Assembly: GCF_022662535.1 (NCBI RefSeq)
Contig: NZ_JAKQYM010000001.1
Span: 667,211-731,210, forward strand
From: Polaribacter marinus
Lineage (GTDB): Bacteria > Bacteroidota > Bacteroidia > Flavobacteriales > Flavobacteriaceae
DNA: 64,000 nt
Reading direction: 5' to 3'
This document shows, piece after piece, positions 36,648 to 46,023 of the stretch (position 1 is its first letter; each line of letters begins with the position of its first letter). The notes under the pieces were generated by a model, which ran no database searches, was not told the origin of the DNA, and saw nothing but the letters and a program-made list of their open reading frames with translations. The translations under genes were made by a program, and so were the position numbers.

Positions 36648-37769
36648 ATGTCAACATTTTCAGCATTAGGAATCAGTAAAGAGTATATAAAGTCAATTAA
36701 AGAATTAGGGATTTCTACACCTTCAGAAATTCAAGAAAAAGGAATTCCAATTTTAATGAAATCTAAAACAGATTTTATTGGTTTAGCGCAAACAGGAACT
36801 GGAAAAACGGCTGCTTTTGGATTGCCTATTTTACATCATATAGATGCAAAATCTAATGATATTCAAGCGTTAATTTTATCTCCAACAAGAGAATTAGTAC
36901 AACAAATTAAAAAGCAACTTTTTAAGTTTACAAAATACAATGAAGAGAAAATTTTTGTAGAAGCTGTTTTTGGTGGAGAAAAAATTGATAGACAAATTGG
37001 AAACTTAAAAAGAACAACACATATTGTTGTAGCTACTCCTGGAAGATTGATTGATTTAATAGAACGTGGAGATATTGATATTAGTCATGTAAAAACCGTT
37101 GTTTTAGATGAAGCTGATGAAATGTTAAGCATGGGGTTTAAACAAGATTTAAATAGAATCTTAAAATTTACTTCAAAAAGCGATAGAAATACGTGGTTAT
37201 TTTCTGCAACGATGCCTGAAGAAATTCAGAAAATTGTAAAAACCTATATGGATGCTAATGCACCAAGAGTAGCAATTAATAGAGAGTCTTTGGTAAATGC
37301 AAACATCAGACATCAATATGTAAAAACTACAATTAAACAAAAAGCAAGTGATATTATTTCCTTTTTAGAGAAAAGAGGAACACAACGCGGAATTATTTTT
37401 TGTAGAACAAAAGCAGGTGCACAAAATTTAGCAAATCACTTAATAGAAGAAGGTTTTTCTACAGCAGCATTAGAAGGTGATATGCAACAAAAAGAACGCG
37501 ATAAAGTTATGCGTGCTTTTAAAAACGAAAGCTTACAATATTTAATTTCTACGGATGTTTCTGCACGTGGAATAGATGTAAGAGGTTTAGAATTTGTAAT
37601 TCATCATCAATTACCAGAACAATTAGAGTACTACACGCACAGAAGTGGTAGAACTGCTAGAGCAGGAAATACAGGTATTTCTTTAGCTTTTATATTGCCA
37701 TATGAATTAGAAAGAATTCATGAAATTCAGAAAGAATTAAATATAAAATTTACTGAAGTAGAAGTATAA
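36648..37769 (+). CDS. DEAD-box ATP-dependent RNA helicase
   Basis: 373 residues, the bare two-domain core without a long C-terminal extension. Motifs: Q region TPSEIQEKGIP, Walker A AQTGTGKT, PTRELVQQ, TPGRLID, DEAD in VLDEADEML, SAT in FSATMPEE, and HRSGRTARAG. RhlE/CshA-like; probably acts in ribosome assembly or mRNA turnover. The stop overlaps the following ATG (TAATG). Confidence 0.95.
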   Translation: MSTFSALGISKEYIKSIKELGISTPSEIQEKGIPILMKSKTDFIGLAQTGTGKTAAFGLPILHHIDAKSNDIQALILSPTRELVQQIKKQLFKFTKYNEEKIFVEAVFGGEKIDRQIGNLKRTTHIVVATPGRLIDLIERGDIDISHVKTVVLDEADEMLSMGFKQDLNRILKFTSKSDRNTWLFSATMPEEIQKIVKTYMDANAPRVAINRESLVNANIRHQYVKTTIKQKASDIISFLEKRGTQRGIIFCRTKAGAQNLANHLIEEGFSTAALEGDMQQKERDKVMRAFKNESLQYLISTDVSARGIDVRGLEFVIHHQLPEQLEYYTHRSGRTARAGNTGISLAFILPYELERIHEIQKELNIKFTEVEV

Positions 37770-38395
37770 TGAGTTTAATTTACGTTATAGATCTTCTAGG
37801 AACGTTTGCATTTGCTTTAAGTGGTGCTTTGGTAGCTTCAGATAAAAAATTTGATTTATTTGGCGTAATTATTATTGCCTTTGTAACTGCAGTAGGAGGA
37901 GGAATGTTACGGGATGTTTTAATCAATGCACATCCCATAAATTGGATTGGAGACTTAAATTATTTATGGACAATATTAATTGCCGTTATTGTTACTTTTT
38001 TATTTAAAAGTAAAATTGCGCATCTAAGTAAAACGATGTTCTTATTTGATACAATTGGTATCAGTGTTTTTACTTTATTAGGTTTAGAAAAAGGTTTAGC
38101 GTACAATTTACATCCTATTGTAGCTTTAATTATGGGAATGATTTCTGCTGTTTTTGGAGGGGTTTTACGTGATGTACTGACAAATAAAATTCCATTGATT
38201 TTTGAAAAAGAAATTTATGCTTCTGCGTGTTTGGCTGGAGGTATTAGCTATTTAACTTTAAGTTATTTGGGAGTTACAGAAAATATTATCTTTATAATTT
38301 CAGCATTAGTAATTGTTCTAATTCGAATCATTTCCGTAAAATTTCACTTACAATTACCTAAAATAAAAGATGATCTTTTTGGAAAAACATCATAA
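37769..38395 (+). CDS. TRIC-type cation channel (UPF0126/YicG family)
   Basis: 208 residues, seven predicted membrane segments, with two internal repeats each containing the glycine motif: VTAVGGGMLRDVLI and ISAVFGGVLRDVLT. These GGxxRD motifs define the bacterial trimeric intracellular cation channel family. Translationally coupled to the helicase gene by a one-base overlap. Confidence 0.9.
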   Translation: MSLIYVIDLLGTFAFALSGALVASDKKFDLFGVIIIAFVTAVGGGMLRDVLINAHPINWIGDLNYLWTILIAVIVTFLFKSKIAHLSKTMFLFDTIGISVFTLLGLEKGLAYNLHPIVALIMGMISAVFGGVLRDVLTNKIPLIFEKEIYASACLAGGISYLTLSYLGVTENIIFIISALVIVLIRIISVKFHLQLPKIKDDLFGKTS

Positions 38396-38425
38396 AAAAA
38401 GCGAAGTATATACTTCGCTTTTTTT
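38394..38425. terminator. Bidirectional terminator
   Basis: Palindrome AAAAAAAGCGAAGTAT / ATACTTCGCTTTTTTT. Lies between the convergent channel and tricorn-like genes. Confidence 0.93.
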
Positions 38426-38444
38426 ATGATTATTGGGTTATAAT

Positions 38445-41400
38445 TTATTTTACCTCTTTCATCAATTCTTTTACAGAACGAATTAATTGTTGGTCAATTC
38501 CATGATCAATTTTACCAGGCATATTTTTAACTTTAATTTGTGGTTCTGTTTGATTGTTTTCCATCCACTCTCCAGCTTTGTTTTTAGCACTAATAGGAAC
38601 AACTCCCCAGTACGCACCATTTGGTAAACCTTCCCAGCCGGCAAAACTACAAGTTCCTGGAACCGGCATTCCAACTGTTTTTCCAATTTTTAAATCGGTA
38701 TAACCAGAAGCATAACAATGTCCGTCAGAATACATACTTTCATTAAAAATAGATAGTGTTGGTTTGGTCCAACGAGACGTTGGTTCTCCACCAACCACTT
38801 TTGTTTCTGTAGCATAGGTAAGAAAAGGCACTCCTGTAAAAAACATCGCTAAATCTGCAACCAAATCTCCACCACCATTAAAACGTGTATCTATAATTAC
38901 GCCTTTTTTATCTGAATATTTCCCCATCATATCTTGATATATACTTCTATAAGGGCCATCACTCATCCCTGGAATATGGACATATCCTAATTCACCATTA
39001 CTTAATTTTTCTACTTCCTTTTCATTTATTTGCACCCATCTGTCATATAAAAGACCATTTTCTTTTCTTAAAGAGATTGGTTTTACAGTAATACTTTCAG
39101 CCTTTTTAGTCTTAGGATCAAAAACATCTAAGAGCATAAACTTATTGGATTTTCTGTTAAAATATTTAGCAACATCTTGATTTTTGTCAATGCTGACTCC
39201 ATCAATTTTTTTAATAATCATTCCTGAGGAAACATTAAACTTTGCTTTATCTAACGGCCCTCCTTTAATTATTTCGGAAATAAGAATCCCATCATCTTTA
39301 TAGTTATAATCCATGAATATTCCTAATGAAGCGGTAGCGTCAGCATTAGAGATATTAGAGCCTCTATAGCCTGCTCCTGAGTGGGAAACATTAAGTTCAC
39401 CTAACATTTCAGATAACATCTCAGAAAATTCATATGCATTACTAATGTGAGGTAAATATTTTTGATATTCTTTTTTTATTTTATTCCAATTGATACCATG
39501 AAAGTTTGGATGGTAAAAAATAGCATTTGTGCGAATCCAAACATGATCAAACATGGCTTGTCTTTCTGCATATGCATCCAATTTAATTTCGCCTTTGATT
39601 TGAACTCCTTTTTGTTTTGCTGATTCTGGATCTAGTTTTGTGATTTTTCCACTACTTAAAAGGTATAAGTTTTTCATTTCAGTATCCCATTCTAAGCTAC
39701 CAAAACCAACATTTAGTTTCATTACCATTTTTGTTTCTCGTGTTCTTAAGTTGGTGCTCCAAAGATTTGAACGCCCTTCAAAACTTGCTAAATAATATAA
39801 TTTATCCCCTTTTTTTGAAAGAACAGCATCACCCAATCTAGAAGAATGAATGGTTAATCTTTTCTTTCTATCTTTCATATTATCCCAATCAAATTTAAGT
39901 AATTTAACTTTTTTGATTGTATCTTTTTTAGTTGTTTTCTTCTTACTTTTCTTATCTACTTTTTCTTCTTCTTCTTTAACAGCTTCCATTAATTTGTAAT
40001 CTTCATCACTTAAGTTAAATTGATCCCAAGCATCTTGTGTAAAAAACATGCTATATACATCACTTTGAGAACTACCGCTTGTAGCGTAAGATTTTAATCC
40101 ATTTTGATTGCTAAACCAAATCATTTGTTTACCTCCATTTACCCATTTAGGGCTAGAATCGTAATAACCACTTTCATTTAAATTGACTCTTTTAGAGCCG
40201 TCTGCTGCCATCAATAACACTTCACTATTGCTTAATGTTTTATTCCAATCAATCAACAACCATTTACTATCTGGACTCCAAGTAAAATATTTGTCACCGT
40301 CACTCATATGAAATAAATCTTTTGGAGTTAAAAGGGTAACTTCTTTTTTTGACTTAACATCTAAAATCTTTAATGTTCTTCTATCTTCTATAAATGCTAT
40401 TTTTTTACCGTCAGGAGAATATTGTGCCAAATAATTATCTAATTTGTTGTCAATTAAAGGTACTTCTTTAATTAGTGTAGAGGCATAGAAAAAAGGCTCT
40501 TCTTTTCTAACTTTTTCAGTTTTAAAAATACTCCACTTTCCATTTCTTTCACTACTGTATATTACAGATTTTCCTTCAGGTCCCCAAGAAACAAAACGTT
40601 CGTTTTCTGGTGTATTTGTAAGTCTTTTGGTAAATGATTTATCAATAGAAGTTACAAAAACTTCACCTCTAGCAATAAAAGCAATTTCTTTACCATTTGG
40701 TGATACAGACATTTGGTTAATACCTCCATTTATAGAAACAAATTTGTCTGTGTTTTCTTTGTCTTGAGTGATGATATTTACTTTTACTTTTTTAGGTTTT
40801 TGACCTTCTTTCATGGTGTATAATTCTCCATCATAGCCAAAAGATATAATATTATTTCCCATACTTAAAAAACGAACTGGGAAATTTTTATAAGATGTTA
40901 ATTGTTCTGTTTGATTTGGAGTTTCTAAGGAAAGTTTGTGCACATTAAAAGAACCACTTCTTTCACTTAAAAAATAAATACTTTTTTCATCTTTACTAAA
41001 AACAGGTTGTCTATCTTCTGCATTATGAGAAGTAATCATTTTATGTTCTTTGCTCTTGGTATTATAGGTCCAAATATCCCTTGTTATGGATGATGTGTGA
41101 TGTTTTCTCCATTCATTTTCTCCACCTTTTTTATCATGATAAATCATTATTTTTCCATTTTTAGAAAACTGTACATCTTCTGCAGGAATGGTTAGTAATT
41201 GAGCAACTCTTCCGGTTTTTACCGGAACACTATATAATTCTGTTTGTGAACTGTGAGGATATTGTCTGTGATTTACAGCATCTTGTCTTAAGCCTCCAAA
41301 AATCACTTCTTTATTATTAGCAGAAAAAGAGTAAGGGTATTCATTATTCGAGTGATAGGTTAATCTAGTTGCAGGACCTCCCTTAGAAGACATTACAAAA

Positions 41401-41663
41401 ATGTCAAAATTTCCATATCTGTTAGAAGCAAAAGCAATTTTAGTACCATCTTTATTCCAAACAGCTTTATAGTCATGTGCACTATGAAAAGTAAGTTGCT
41501 CTGCATTACCACCTGTTGATTTTACTTTATATAAATCTCCTTTATAAGTAAAAACAATCTGAGTTCCATCAGGAGAAATTGATGGATATCTCATCCACTG
41601 TGGCTTGTTTTGACCAAACATTGAAAAAGAAATCAATGTAAAAAATAATATTAATTGTTTCAT
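38445..41663 (-). CDS. Secreted tricorn-like S41 peptidase
   Basis: 1072 residues, about the size of archaeal tricorn protease, with a signal peptide ending near FSMFGQ. Order: TolB/WD40-type beta-propellers (about 30-550), a Lys-rich stretch (about 565-595), a C1-like domain with ELNVSHSGAG (likely the catalytic Ser-His pair, about 757), a PDZ domain (about 775-850) and the S41 core with VIIDTRFNGGGDLVADL and NESMYSDGHCYASGY (likely catalytic Ser near 972). Processes peptides outside the cytoplasm. Terminator shared with the channel gene. Confidence 0.92.
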   Translation of the reverse strand: MKQLILFFTLISFSMFGQNKPQWMRYPSISPDGTQIVFTYKGDLYKVKSTGGNAEQLTFHSAHDYKAVWNKDGTKIAFASNRYGNFDIFVMSSKGGPATRLTYHSNNEYPYSFSANNKEVIFGGLRQDAVNHRQYPHSSQTELYSVPVKTGRVAQLLTIPAEDVQFSKNGKIMIYHDKKGGENEWRKHHTSSITRDIWTYNTKSKEHKMITSHNAEDRQPVFSKDEKSIYFLSERSGSFNVHKLSLETPNQTEQLTSYKNFPVRFLSMGNNIISFGYDGELYTMKEGQKPKKVKVNIITQDKENTDKFVSINGGINQMSVSPNGKEIAFIARGEVFVTSIDKSFTKRLTNTPENERFVSWGPEGKSVIYSSERNGKWSIFKTEKVRKEEPFFYASTLIKEVPLIDNKLDNYLAQYSPDGKKIAFIEDRRTLKILDVKSKKEVTLLTPKDLFHMSDGDKYFTWSPDSKWLLIDWNKTLSNSEVLLMAADGSKRVNLNESGYYDSSPKWVNGGKQMIWFSNQNGLKSYATSGSSQSDVYSMFFTQDAWDQFNLSDEDYKLMEAVKEEEEKVDKKSKKKTTKKDTIKKVKLLKFDWDNMKDRKKRLTIHSSRLGDAVLSKKGDKLYYLASFEGRSNLWSTNLRTRETKMVMKLNVGFGSLEWDTEMKNLYLLSSGKITKLDPESAKQKGVQIKGEIKLDAYAERQAMFDHVWIRTNAIFYHPNFHGINWNKIKKEYQKYLPHISNAYEFSEMLSEMLGELNVSHSGAGYRGSNISNADATASLGIFMDYNYKDDGILISEIIKGGPLDKAKFNVSSGMIIKKIDGVSIDKNQDVAKYFNRKSNKFMLLDVFDPKTKKAESITVKPISLRKENGLLYDRWVQINEKEVEKLSNGELGYVHIPGMSDGPYRSIYQDMMGKYSDKKGVIIDTRFNGGGDLVADLAMFFTGVPFLTYATETKVVGGEPTSRWTKPTLSIFNESMYSDGHCYASGYTDLKIGKTVGMPVPGTCSFAGWEGLPNGAYWGVVPISAKNKAGEWMENNQTEPQIKVKNMPGKIDHGIDQQLIRSVKELMKEVK

Positions 41664-41752
41664 TTGTAAAATTTTTCCCTAAATTAATGATTTGAATTAG
41701 GAAATAACTTTTTTTTTGTAAAAAAAAATACGGCATTAACACAAAAAACATT

Positions 41753-42217
41753 ATGGATACTTTAATTTTTAAGAATATAGACGAATTTAAAACAATGTTA
41801 GATCAAAAATTACCTGTTGGTAATTGGTATACGGTAACTCAGCAGATGATAAATGATTTTGCAAATGCCACCTTAGACAAACAATGGATTCATGTTGACG
41901 AAGTTAGAGCAAAGACAGAGTCTCCTTTTAAAACTACGGTTGCTCATGGTTTTATGTCGGTTTCTATGATCTCTAAGTTATTGGAAGAGCTTTTTAGCAT
42001 CCAAAGTTTAAAGATGGGATTAAACTACGGATTGAATAAAGTTCGTTTTCCAAACCCTGTTCCTGTGAATAGTCAACTAAGAATGATTTCTAAGGTTATT
42101 TCAATTGAAGAATTGAAAAATAATGGAATAAAAGTAACTTTTTCATGTACAATAGAAATTAAAGGACAAGATAAACCTGCTTGCGTTGCTGAATTTTTGG
42201 CCGCTTTTTTTGAATAG
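41753..42217 (+). CDS. MaoC-like (R)-specific enoyl-CoA hydratase
   Basis: 154 residues, hotdog fold. The hydratase motif is seen in FANATLDKQWIHVDEVRA and SPFKTTVAHGFMSVSMI (Asp/His dyad with the downstream Gly-Phe). Hydrates a trans-2-enoyl-CoA; the pathway is not shown by the neighbours. Confidence 0.9.
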   Translation: MDTLIFKNIDEFKTMLDQKLPVGNWYTVTQQMINDFANATLDKQWIHVDEVRAKTESPFKTTVAHGFMSVSMISKLLEELFSIQSLKMGLNYGLNKVRFPNPVPVNSQLRMISKVISIEELKNNGIKVTFSCTIEIKGQDKPACVAEFLAAFFE

Positions 42218-42550
42218 AAAAAAAATATATTTTCGAACCTGTATCAAGGAAAATAGAAAATATAAAAATCATTAGTAACATAAGAATGTTTTCAGACTTA
42301 TATAGCTTTTTTCTTGGTTTATAAATAAAAATTTTAAAAAAAAACATGAAAAGAGACTTTGACTAAGAGTTTTAATATTAAAGTAACTTTTATTTATATA
42401 TAATAAATTACTTAATAATTTGTATATTTGCGCTCTTAAGACAGAATACACTTCGATTATTCCACAAGTTAGCTTTAATTTGATTTTGAATTTATTAGTT
42501 TGGTATTTTATCTTTTTTGAAATATTAATTTAAAACCTGTAATAGTTTAA
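42218..42550. other. Long AT-rich intergenic region with promoter
   Basis: 333 bp without a credible gene. It contains a -7-type element at 42423-42430 and then about 110 bases of probable 5' untranslated leader for the cold-shock-domain gene. I see no strong terminator after the MaoC gene and no recognised RNA family. Confidence 0.5.
42423..42430 (+). promoter_or_regulatory. Candidate -7 promoter element of the cold-shock-domain gene
   Basis: TATATTTG matches TAnnTTTG. Transcription from here would leave a leader of about 110 bases, a length typical of thermally controlled cold-shock mRNAs. -33 element unclear. Confidence 0.5.
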
Positions 42551-43003
42551 ATGGCAAAATCGCAACAAACATTTAGTAAAAGTGAAAAAGAAAAAAAACG
42601 TTTAAAAAAACGTCAAGACAAGCAAAAAAAAATGGATGCTAGAAAAGCAGAAAAAGAAGAAAATGGATCTAATGGTATCCAATTTGCTTATGTAGACCAT
42701 AATGGAAATTTAACAGATACTCCACCAGATCCAGATTTAAAAGTGGAATATGAATTAGAAGATATTCAAATTTCTGTAACTAAAAAAGAAGATTTACCAG
42801 AAGAAGATCCAGTGAGAAAGGGAAAAGTTTCTTTCTTTGATTCTTCTAAAGGATTTGGTTTTATCATTGATACAGAAAATAATGAAAAATATTTCACCCA
42901 CATTAGTGGTATTATTGATGAAATAACAGAAAACGATAAAGTTTCTTTTGAACTAGAAAAAGGAATGCGTGGTTTAAATGCTGTAAAAGTAAAAAAGATT
43001 TAA
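42551..43003 (+). CDS. Cold-shock-domain protein with basic N-terminal extension
   Basis: 150 residues. The C-terminal 65 residues form a cold-shock domain: RKGKVSFFDSSKGFGFI contains RNP1 (KGFGFI) and KYFTHIS is the RNP2 equivalent. The first 40 residues are extremely Lys/Glu-rich (KEKKRLKKRQDKQKKMDA), probably a charged helix that contacts RNA. A middle acidic segment links the two. Likely an RNA chaperone. Confidence 0.9.
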   Translation: MAKSQQTFSKSEKEKKRLKKRQDKQKKMDARKAEKEENGSNGIQFAYVDHNGNLTDTPPDPDLKVEYELEDIQISVTKKEDLPEEDPVRKGKVSFFDSSKGFGFIIDTENNEKYFTHISGIIDEITENDKVSFELEKGMRGLNAVKVKKI

Positions 43004-43046
43004 GTACTTTCTATTCACTCATTTAAGTGATATAAAATTTTAAATA

Positions 43047-43082
43047 AAAAAGTCTAACGTAATTTATATGTTAGACTTTTTT
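43047..43082. terminator. Bidirectional terminator
   Basis: Stem AAAAAGTCTAAC / GTTAGACTTTTT with an 11-base loop and flanking A and T runs, between the convergent cold-shock-domain and aroB genes. Confidence 0.88.
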
Positions 43083-43102
43083 TATTTGGTAATAAATCTT
43101 GC

Positions 43103-44161
43103 TTAGAGATTATAATATTCTAAACTTTCTACAATTAGGTATTCAGTTACTTTACAATCTAATTTGTAATCTTCAAAATCATTTAAAAGAACAAAATTTA
43201 CTTGTCCGTTTACGTTTTTCTTATCATGCTTTAATAAGTCTATAATAGCAGAAAAGTCGTTTTTATCAAGAGCTATGCTATCATAAATAGATAAAACTGT
43301 CTCTTTTATTTGTCGCAATTTATTGTCAGGAAAGTCTAAGAGTTTTGTAGAAATATAGCTTTCACAAATCATTCCAATTGCAATAGCTTCTCCGTGTGTT
43401 AAGTTCTCTTTGTTTTCAGATTCTAAGTAAAAAGACTCTATTGCATGTCCAATAGTATGTCCAAAATTTAATATTTTTCGTAAACTATTTTCTTTAGGAT
43501 CTTGTAATACAACTTCGTTTTTTATTTGAATAGATCTATATATTAAATTGCTTAATGTTAATTCTTTACGGTTGTTTATTTCATTAAATAGTTTCATGTC
43601 ATAAGTTACTCCATATTTAATAATTTCTGCCATTCCAGATTTAATTTCTCGTTCTGTAACAGTGGTTAAATAATTTTCATCAATTAATACCATTTGTGGA
43701 TTGGCAAACAAACCAACCTGATTTTTTAAGACACCTAAATCTACACCTGTTTTTCCTCCAACAGAAGCATCAACAATAGACAATAAAGTAGTAGGGATAT
43801 TTACAAAATCAATTCCTCTTTTAAAACAAGAAGCAACAAAACCACCTAAATCAGTTATAACTCCACCTCCTAAGGTAATTATTAAACTTTTTCTATCTGC
43901 ACCAAGTTCGGTAATTGCTTGCCAAACACCAATACATGTTTCTAGGTTTTTGTTAATTTCTCCAGACTCTATTTCAATAACTTCAATTCTTTTATCTGTT
44001 TCTAAATGAGGAATAAACTTTGGATAACAATATTCCATTGTGTTTTCATCAACTAAAATATAAATAGAAGAGTAGTTTTTTTCATTAATTAGTGCAGAAA
44101 GTTCTTGATATCCTTTCTCTTTAAAATGCACAAAATAGCTAGCGGCTTTAATAGATTTCAT
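43103..44161 (-). CDS. aroB: 3-dehydroquinate synthase
   Basis: Second enzyme of the shikimate pathway; cyclises DAHP to 3-dehydroquinate using NAD and a metal. 352 residues from the ATG at 44161 (a TTG at 44182 is rejected). Motifs: ITLGGGVITDLGGFVAS (NAD loop), PTTLLSIVDASVGGKTGVD, and metal ligands in KSGMAEIIKYG, LNFGHTIGHAIE and LTHGEAIAIGM. Divergent from the proline dehydrogenase gene. Confidence 0.96.
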   Translation of the reverse strand: MKSIKAASYFVHFKEKGYQELSALINEKNYSSIYILVDENTMEYCYPKFIPHLETDKRIEVIEIESGEINKNLETCIGVWQAITELGADRKSLIITLGGGVITDLGGFVASCFKRGIDFVNIPTTLLSIVDASVGGKTGVDLGVLKNQVGLFANPQMVLIDENYLTTVTEREIKSGMAEIIKYGVTYDMKLFNEINNRKELTLSNLIYRSIQIKNEVVLQDPKENSLRKILNFGHTIGHAIESFYLESENKENLTHGEAIAIGMICESYISTKLLDFPDNKLRQIKETVLSIYDSIALDKNDFSAIIDLLKHDKKNVNGQVNFVLLNDFEDYKLDCKVTEYLIVESLEYYNL

Positions 44162-44249
44162 AAAATTAAATTTCAATTGCAAATTAAATAGAAATTATTG
44201 AATTATTTGCAGTCTATAACTATCTTTGTTTTACATAAAATTCAAATTA

Positions 44250-45413
44250 ATGAAACTTTTTGACAATACAGAAGTTGCTTTTACTTTAAAATCTGATTCA
44301 CAATTAGAACGTGCATACTTCTTATTTAAAATGATACAGAACCAACCAATGGTAAGAATTGGTACAGCTGTTACAAACTTTGCGCTAAAAGCGCATTTAC
44401 CTGTAGAAGGTTTAATTCGTTCTACTGTATTCGATCATTTTTGTGGAGGAGTAACAGAAGATGATTGTTTACCTGTTATTGACAAAATGTTTGATGAAGG
44501 AAAAGTACATAGTGTATTAGATTATTCTGTAGAAGGAAAAGAGGAAGAAGCTAGTTTTGATGATGCTTTAGATAAAATTTTAAAAATTATTGATTTTTGT
44601 GATGAAAAAGAAGCTATTCCTTATGCTGTTTTTAAACCCACAGGATTTGGTCGTATTACTTTGTATCAAAAATTATCTGAAGGTAAAACATTAACTACAG
44701 AAGAACAAGAAGAGTGGAATAGAGTAGTGGCGCGTTTTCATAAAGTATGTAAGGCTGCACTTCAAAAAGATATTCCTTTGTTAATTGACGCAGAAGAAAG
44801 TTGGATGCAAAAAGCAGCTGATGAGTTAATAGAAGAGCTGATGGAAATCTACAATAAAGAAAAAGCCATTGTTTTTAATACTTTACAAATGTATCGTCAT
44901 GATAGAATGGATTACCTAAAAGATTTACATCAAAAAGCATATCAGAAAGATTTCTACATAGGAATAAAAGTGGTGAGAGGAGCTTATATGGAAAAAGAAA
45001 GACTCAGAGCCGAAGAAAAAGGATATCCATCGCCAATTTGTAAAGATAAAAATGCAACTGATATTAATTATGATACTGCAATTAAATATATGATGGAGCA
45101 TCCAAAAATGGCTTTATTTGCAGGGACTCATAATGAAGAAAGTTCTTATTTGGTAATGGAATTAGCAAAAAAATATGGTATTAAAGAAAACGACAAACGT
45201 CTATGGTTTGGTCAACTCTATGGTATGAGCGATCATATTAGCTTTAATCTTGCAAATCAAGGTTATAATGTTGCTAAATACTTGCCTTTTGGTCCGGTAA
45301 GAGATGTAATGCCTTATTTAATAAGAAGGGCAGAAGAAAATACTTCTGTAGCAGGACAAACAAGTAGAGAATTAAACCTTTTAAAAACAGAGCGAAAGCG
45401 TCGAAAACTATAA
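44250..45413 (+). CDS. Proline dehydrogenase (monofunctional)
   Basis: Oxidises proline to pyrroline-5-carboxylate with FAD. 387 residues from the ATG at 44250; the TTG at 44226 is rejected. Barrel signatures: DAEESWMQ, FNTLQMYRHDR, KVVRGAYMEKERLRAEEKG and the substrate-binding C-terminal helix YLIRRAEENTS. No pyrroline-5-carboxylate dehydrogenase domain is fused. The stop overlaps the next start (TAATG). Confidence 0.95.
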   Translation: MKLFDNTEVAFTLKSDSQLERAYFLFKMIQNQPMVRIGTAVTNFALKAHLPVEGLIRSTVFDHFCGGVTEDDCLPVIDKMFDEGKVHSVLDYSVEGKEEEASFDDALDKILKIIDFCDEKEAIPYAVFKPTGFGRITLYQKLSEGKTLTTEEQEEWNRVVARFHKVCKAALQKDIPLLIDAEESWMQKAADELIEELMEIYNKEKAIVFNTLQMYRHDRMDYLKDLHQKAYQKDFYIGIKVVRGAYMEKERLRAEEKGYPSPICKDKNATDINYDTAIKYMMEHPKMALFAGTHNEESSYLVMELAKKYGIKENDKRLWFGQLYGMSDHISFNLANQGYNVAKYLPFGPVRDVMPYLIRRAEENTSVAGQTSRELNLLKTERKRRKL

Positions 45414-45697
45414 TGTCTACTGTAGAAGAAATAAAAGTACTATTATCAAAAAATAAAAAACGTCTTGCCCAAGAATTAAAACAAAGTAAAGAAGCTGTAT
45501 TTTTAATTAAAAAAGCAACCCATTCTTCTTTAACATCCGAAGAAAAAGAGAAAATTAAAATACAACTGTTAGACATCTGCAAATCAATACCTGCTTTTGC
45601 GGTATTTATGTTACCAGGAGGTGCTTTATTATTACCTCTTTTAATAAAACTAATTCCAGACATTTTACCTTCTGCATTTAGAGAAGATGAATTATAG
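45413..45697 (+). CDS. Small LETM1-domain-like protein
   Basis: 94 residues. The C-terminal part, PAFAVFMLPGGALLLPLL followed by IKLIPDILPSAF, closely resembles the core membrane segment of LETM1 proteins, the mitochondrial cation/proton exchange factors. The N-terminal half is a charged helix. Coupled to proline dehydrogenase by a one-base overlap, which suggests a shared need, perhaps membrane ion balance during proline oxidation (inference). Confidence 0.72.
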   Translation: MSTVEEIKVLLSKNKKRLAQELKQSKEAVFLIKKATHSSLTSEEKEKIKIQLLDICKSIPAFAVFMLPGGALLLPLLIKLIPDILPSAFREDEL

Positions 45698-45701
45698 ATA
45701 T

Positions 45702-45856
45702 GGGCGTTACCTTTCAGGTCGCGCTTTACACTGTATCTTTTTTATGTTCCTTAAGTTTTAAGTGACTTTTCTTTTTATTACAAGGCATTAAAATAGAACA
45801 AACGCTCTCTAGCAGATGTAACATAAAAAAGGATGCCGTTGCAATCGCTAACGCAA
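45702..45856. repeat. Foldback element in the intergenic region before typA
   Basis: Nested inverted repeats: GCGTTA (45704-45709) with TAACGC (45849-45854), and CTTTTTTATGT (45737-45747) with ACATAAAAAAG (45821-45831, perfect 11 bp). Similar GGGCGTTAC ... GGATGCCG ... CTAACGCAAC blocks are, from memory, dispersed in Flavobacteriaceae genomes. It has no coding capacity. The gap of about 325 bp between the LETM1-like gene and typA holds this element and the typA promoter. Confidence 0.6.
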
Positions 45857-45993
45857 CAATAGCCAACAATTAGCAACTAAATTTACGAAAATAAAATAAA
45901 ATGATGTTGTCTTTGAGGTCTTTAATATCGTAAAATCAAATAAATCAACATAAAATAATTAAAGATATTTAGTGTAATTCACATCTAAACAAC

Positions 45994-46001
45994 TACTTTT
46001 G
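45994..46001 (+). promoter_or_regulatory. Candidate -7 promoter element of typA
   Basis: TACTTTTG, a match to TAnnTTTG, 22 bases upstream of the ATG at 46024. Confidence 0.5.
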
Positions 46002-46023
46002 CACGAAATTTAAGAAAGCACAA

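Noticed and set aside
44162..44182. TTG start seven residues upstream for aroB
   Set aside because: The ATG at 44161 fits family length; the extra residues resemble untranslated AT-rich sequence.
44226..44249. TTG start for proline dehydrogenase
   Set aside because: The ATG at 44250 is closer to the conserved N-terminus and has normal spacing from the divergent aroB.
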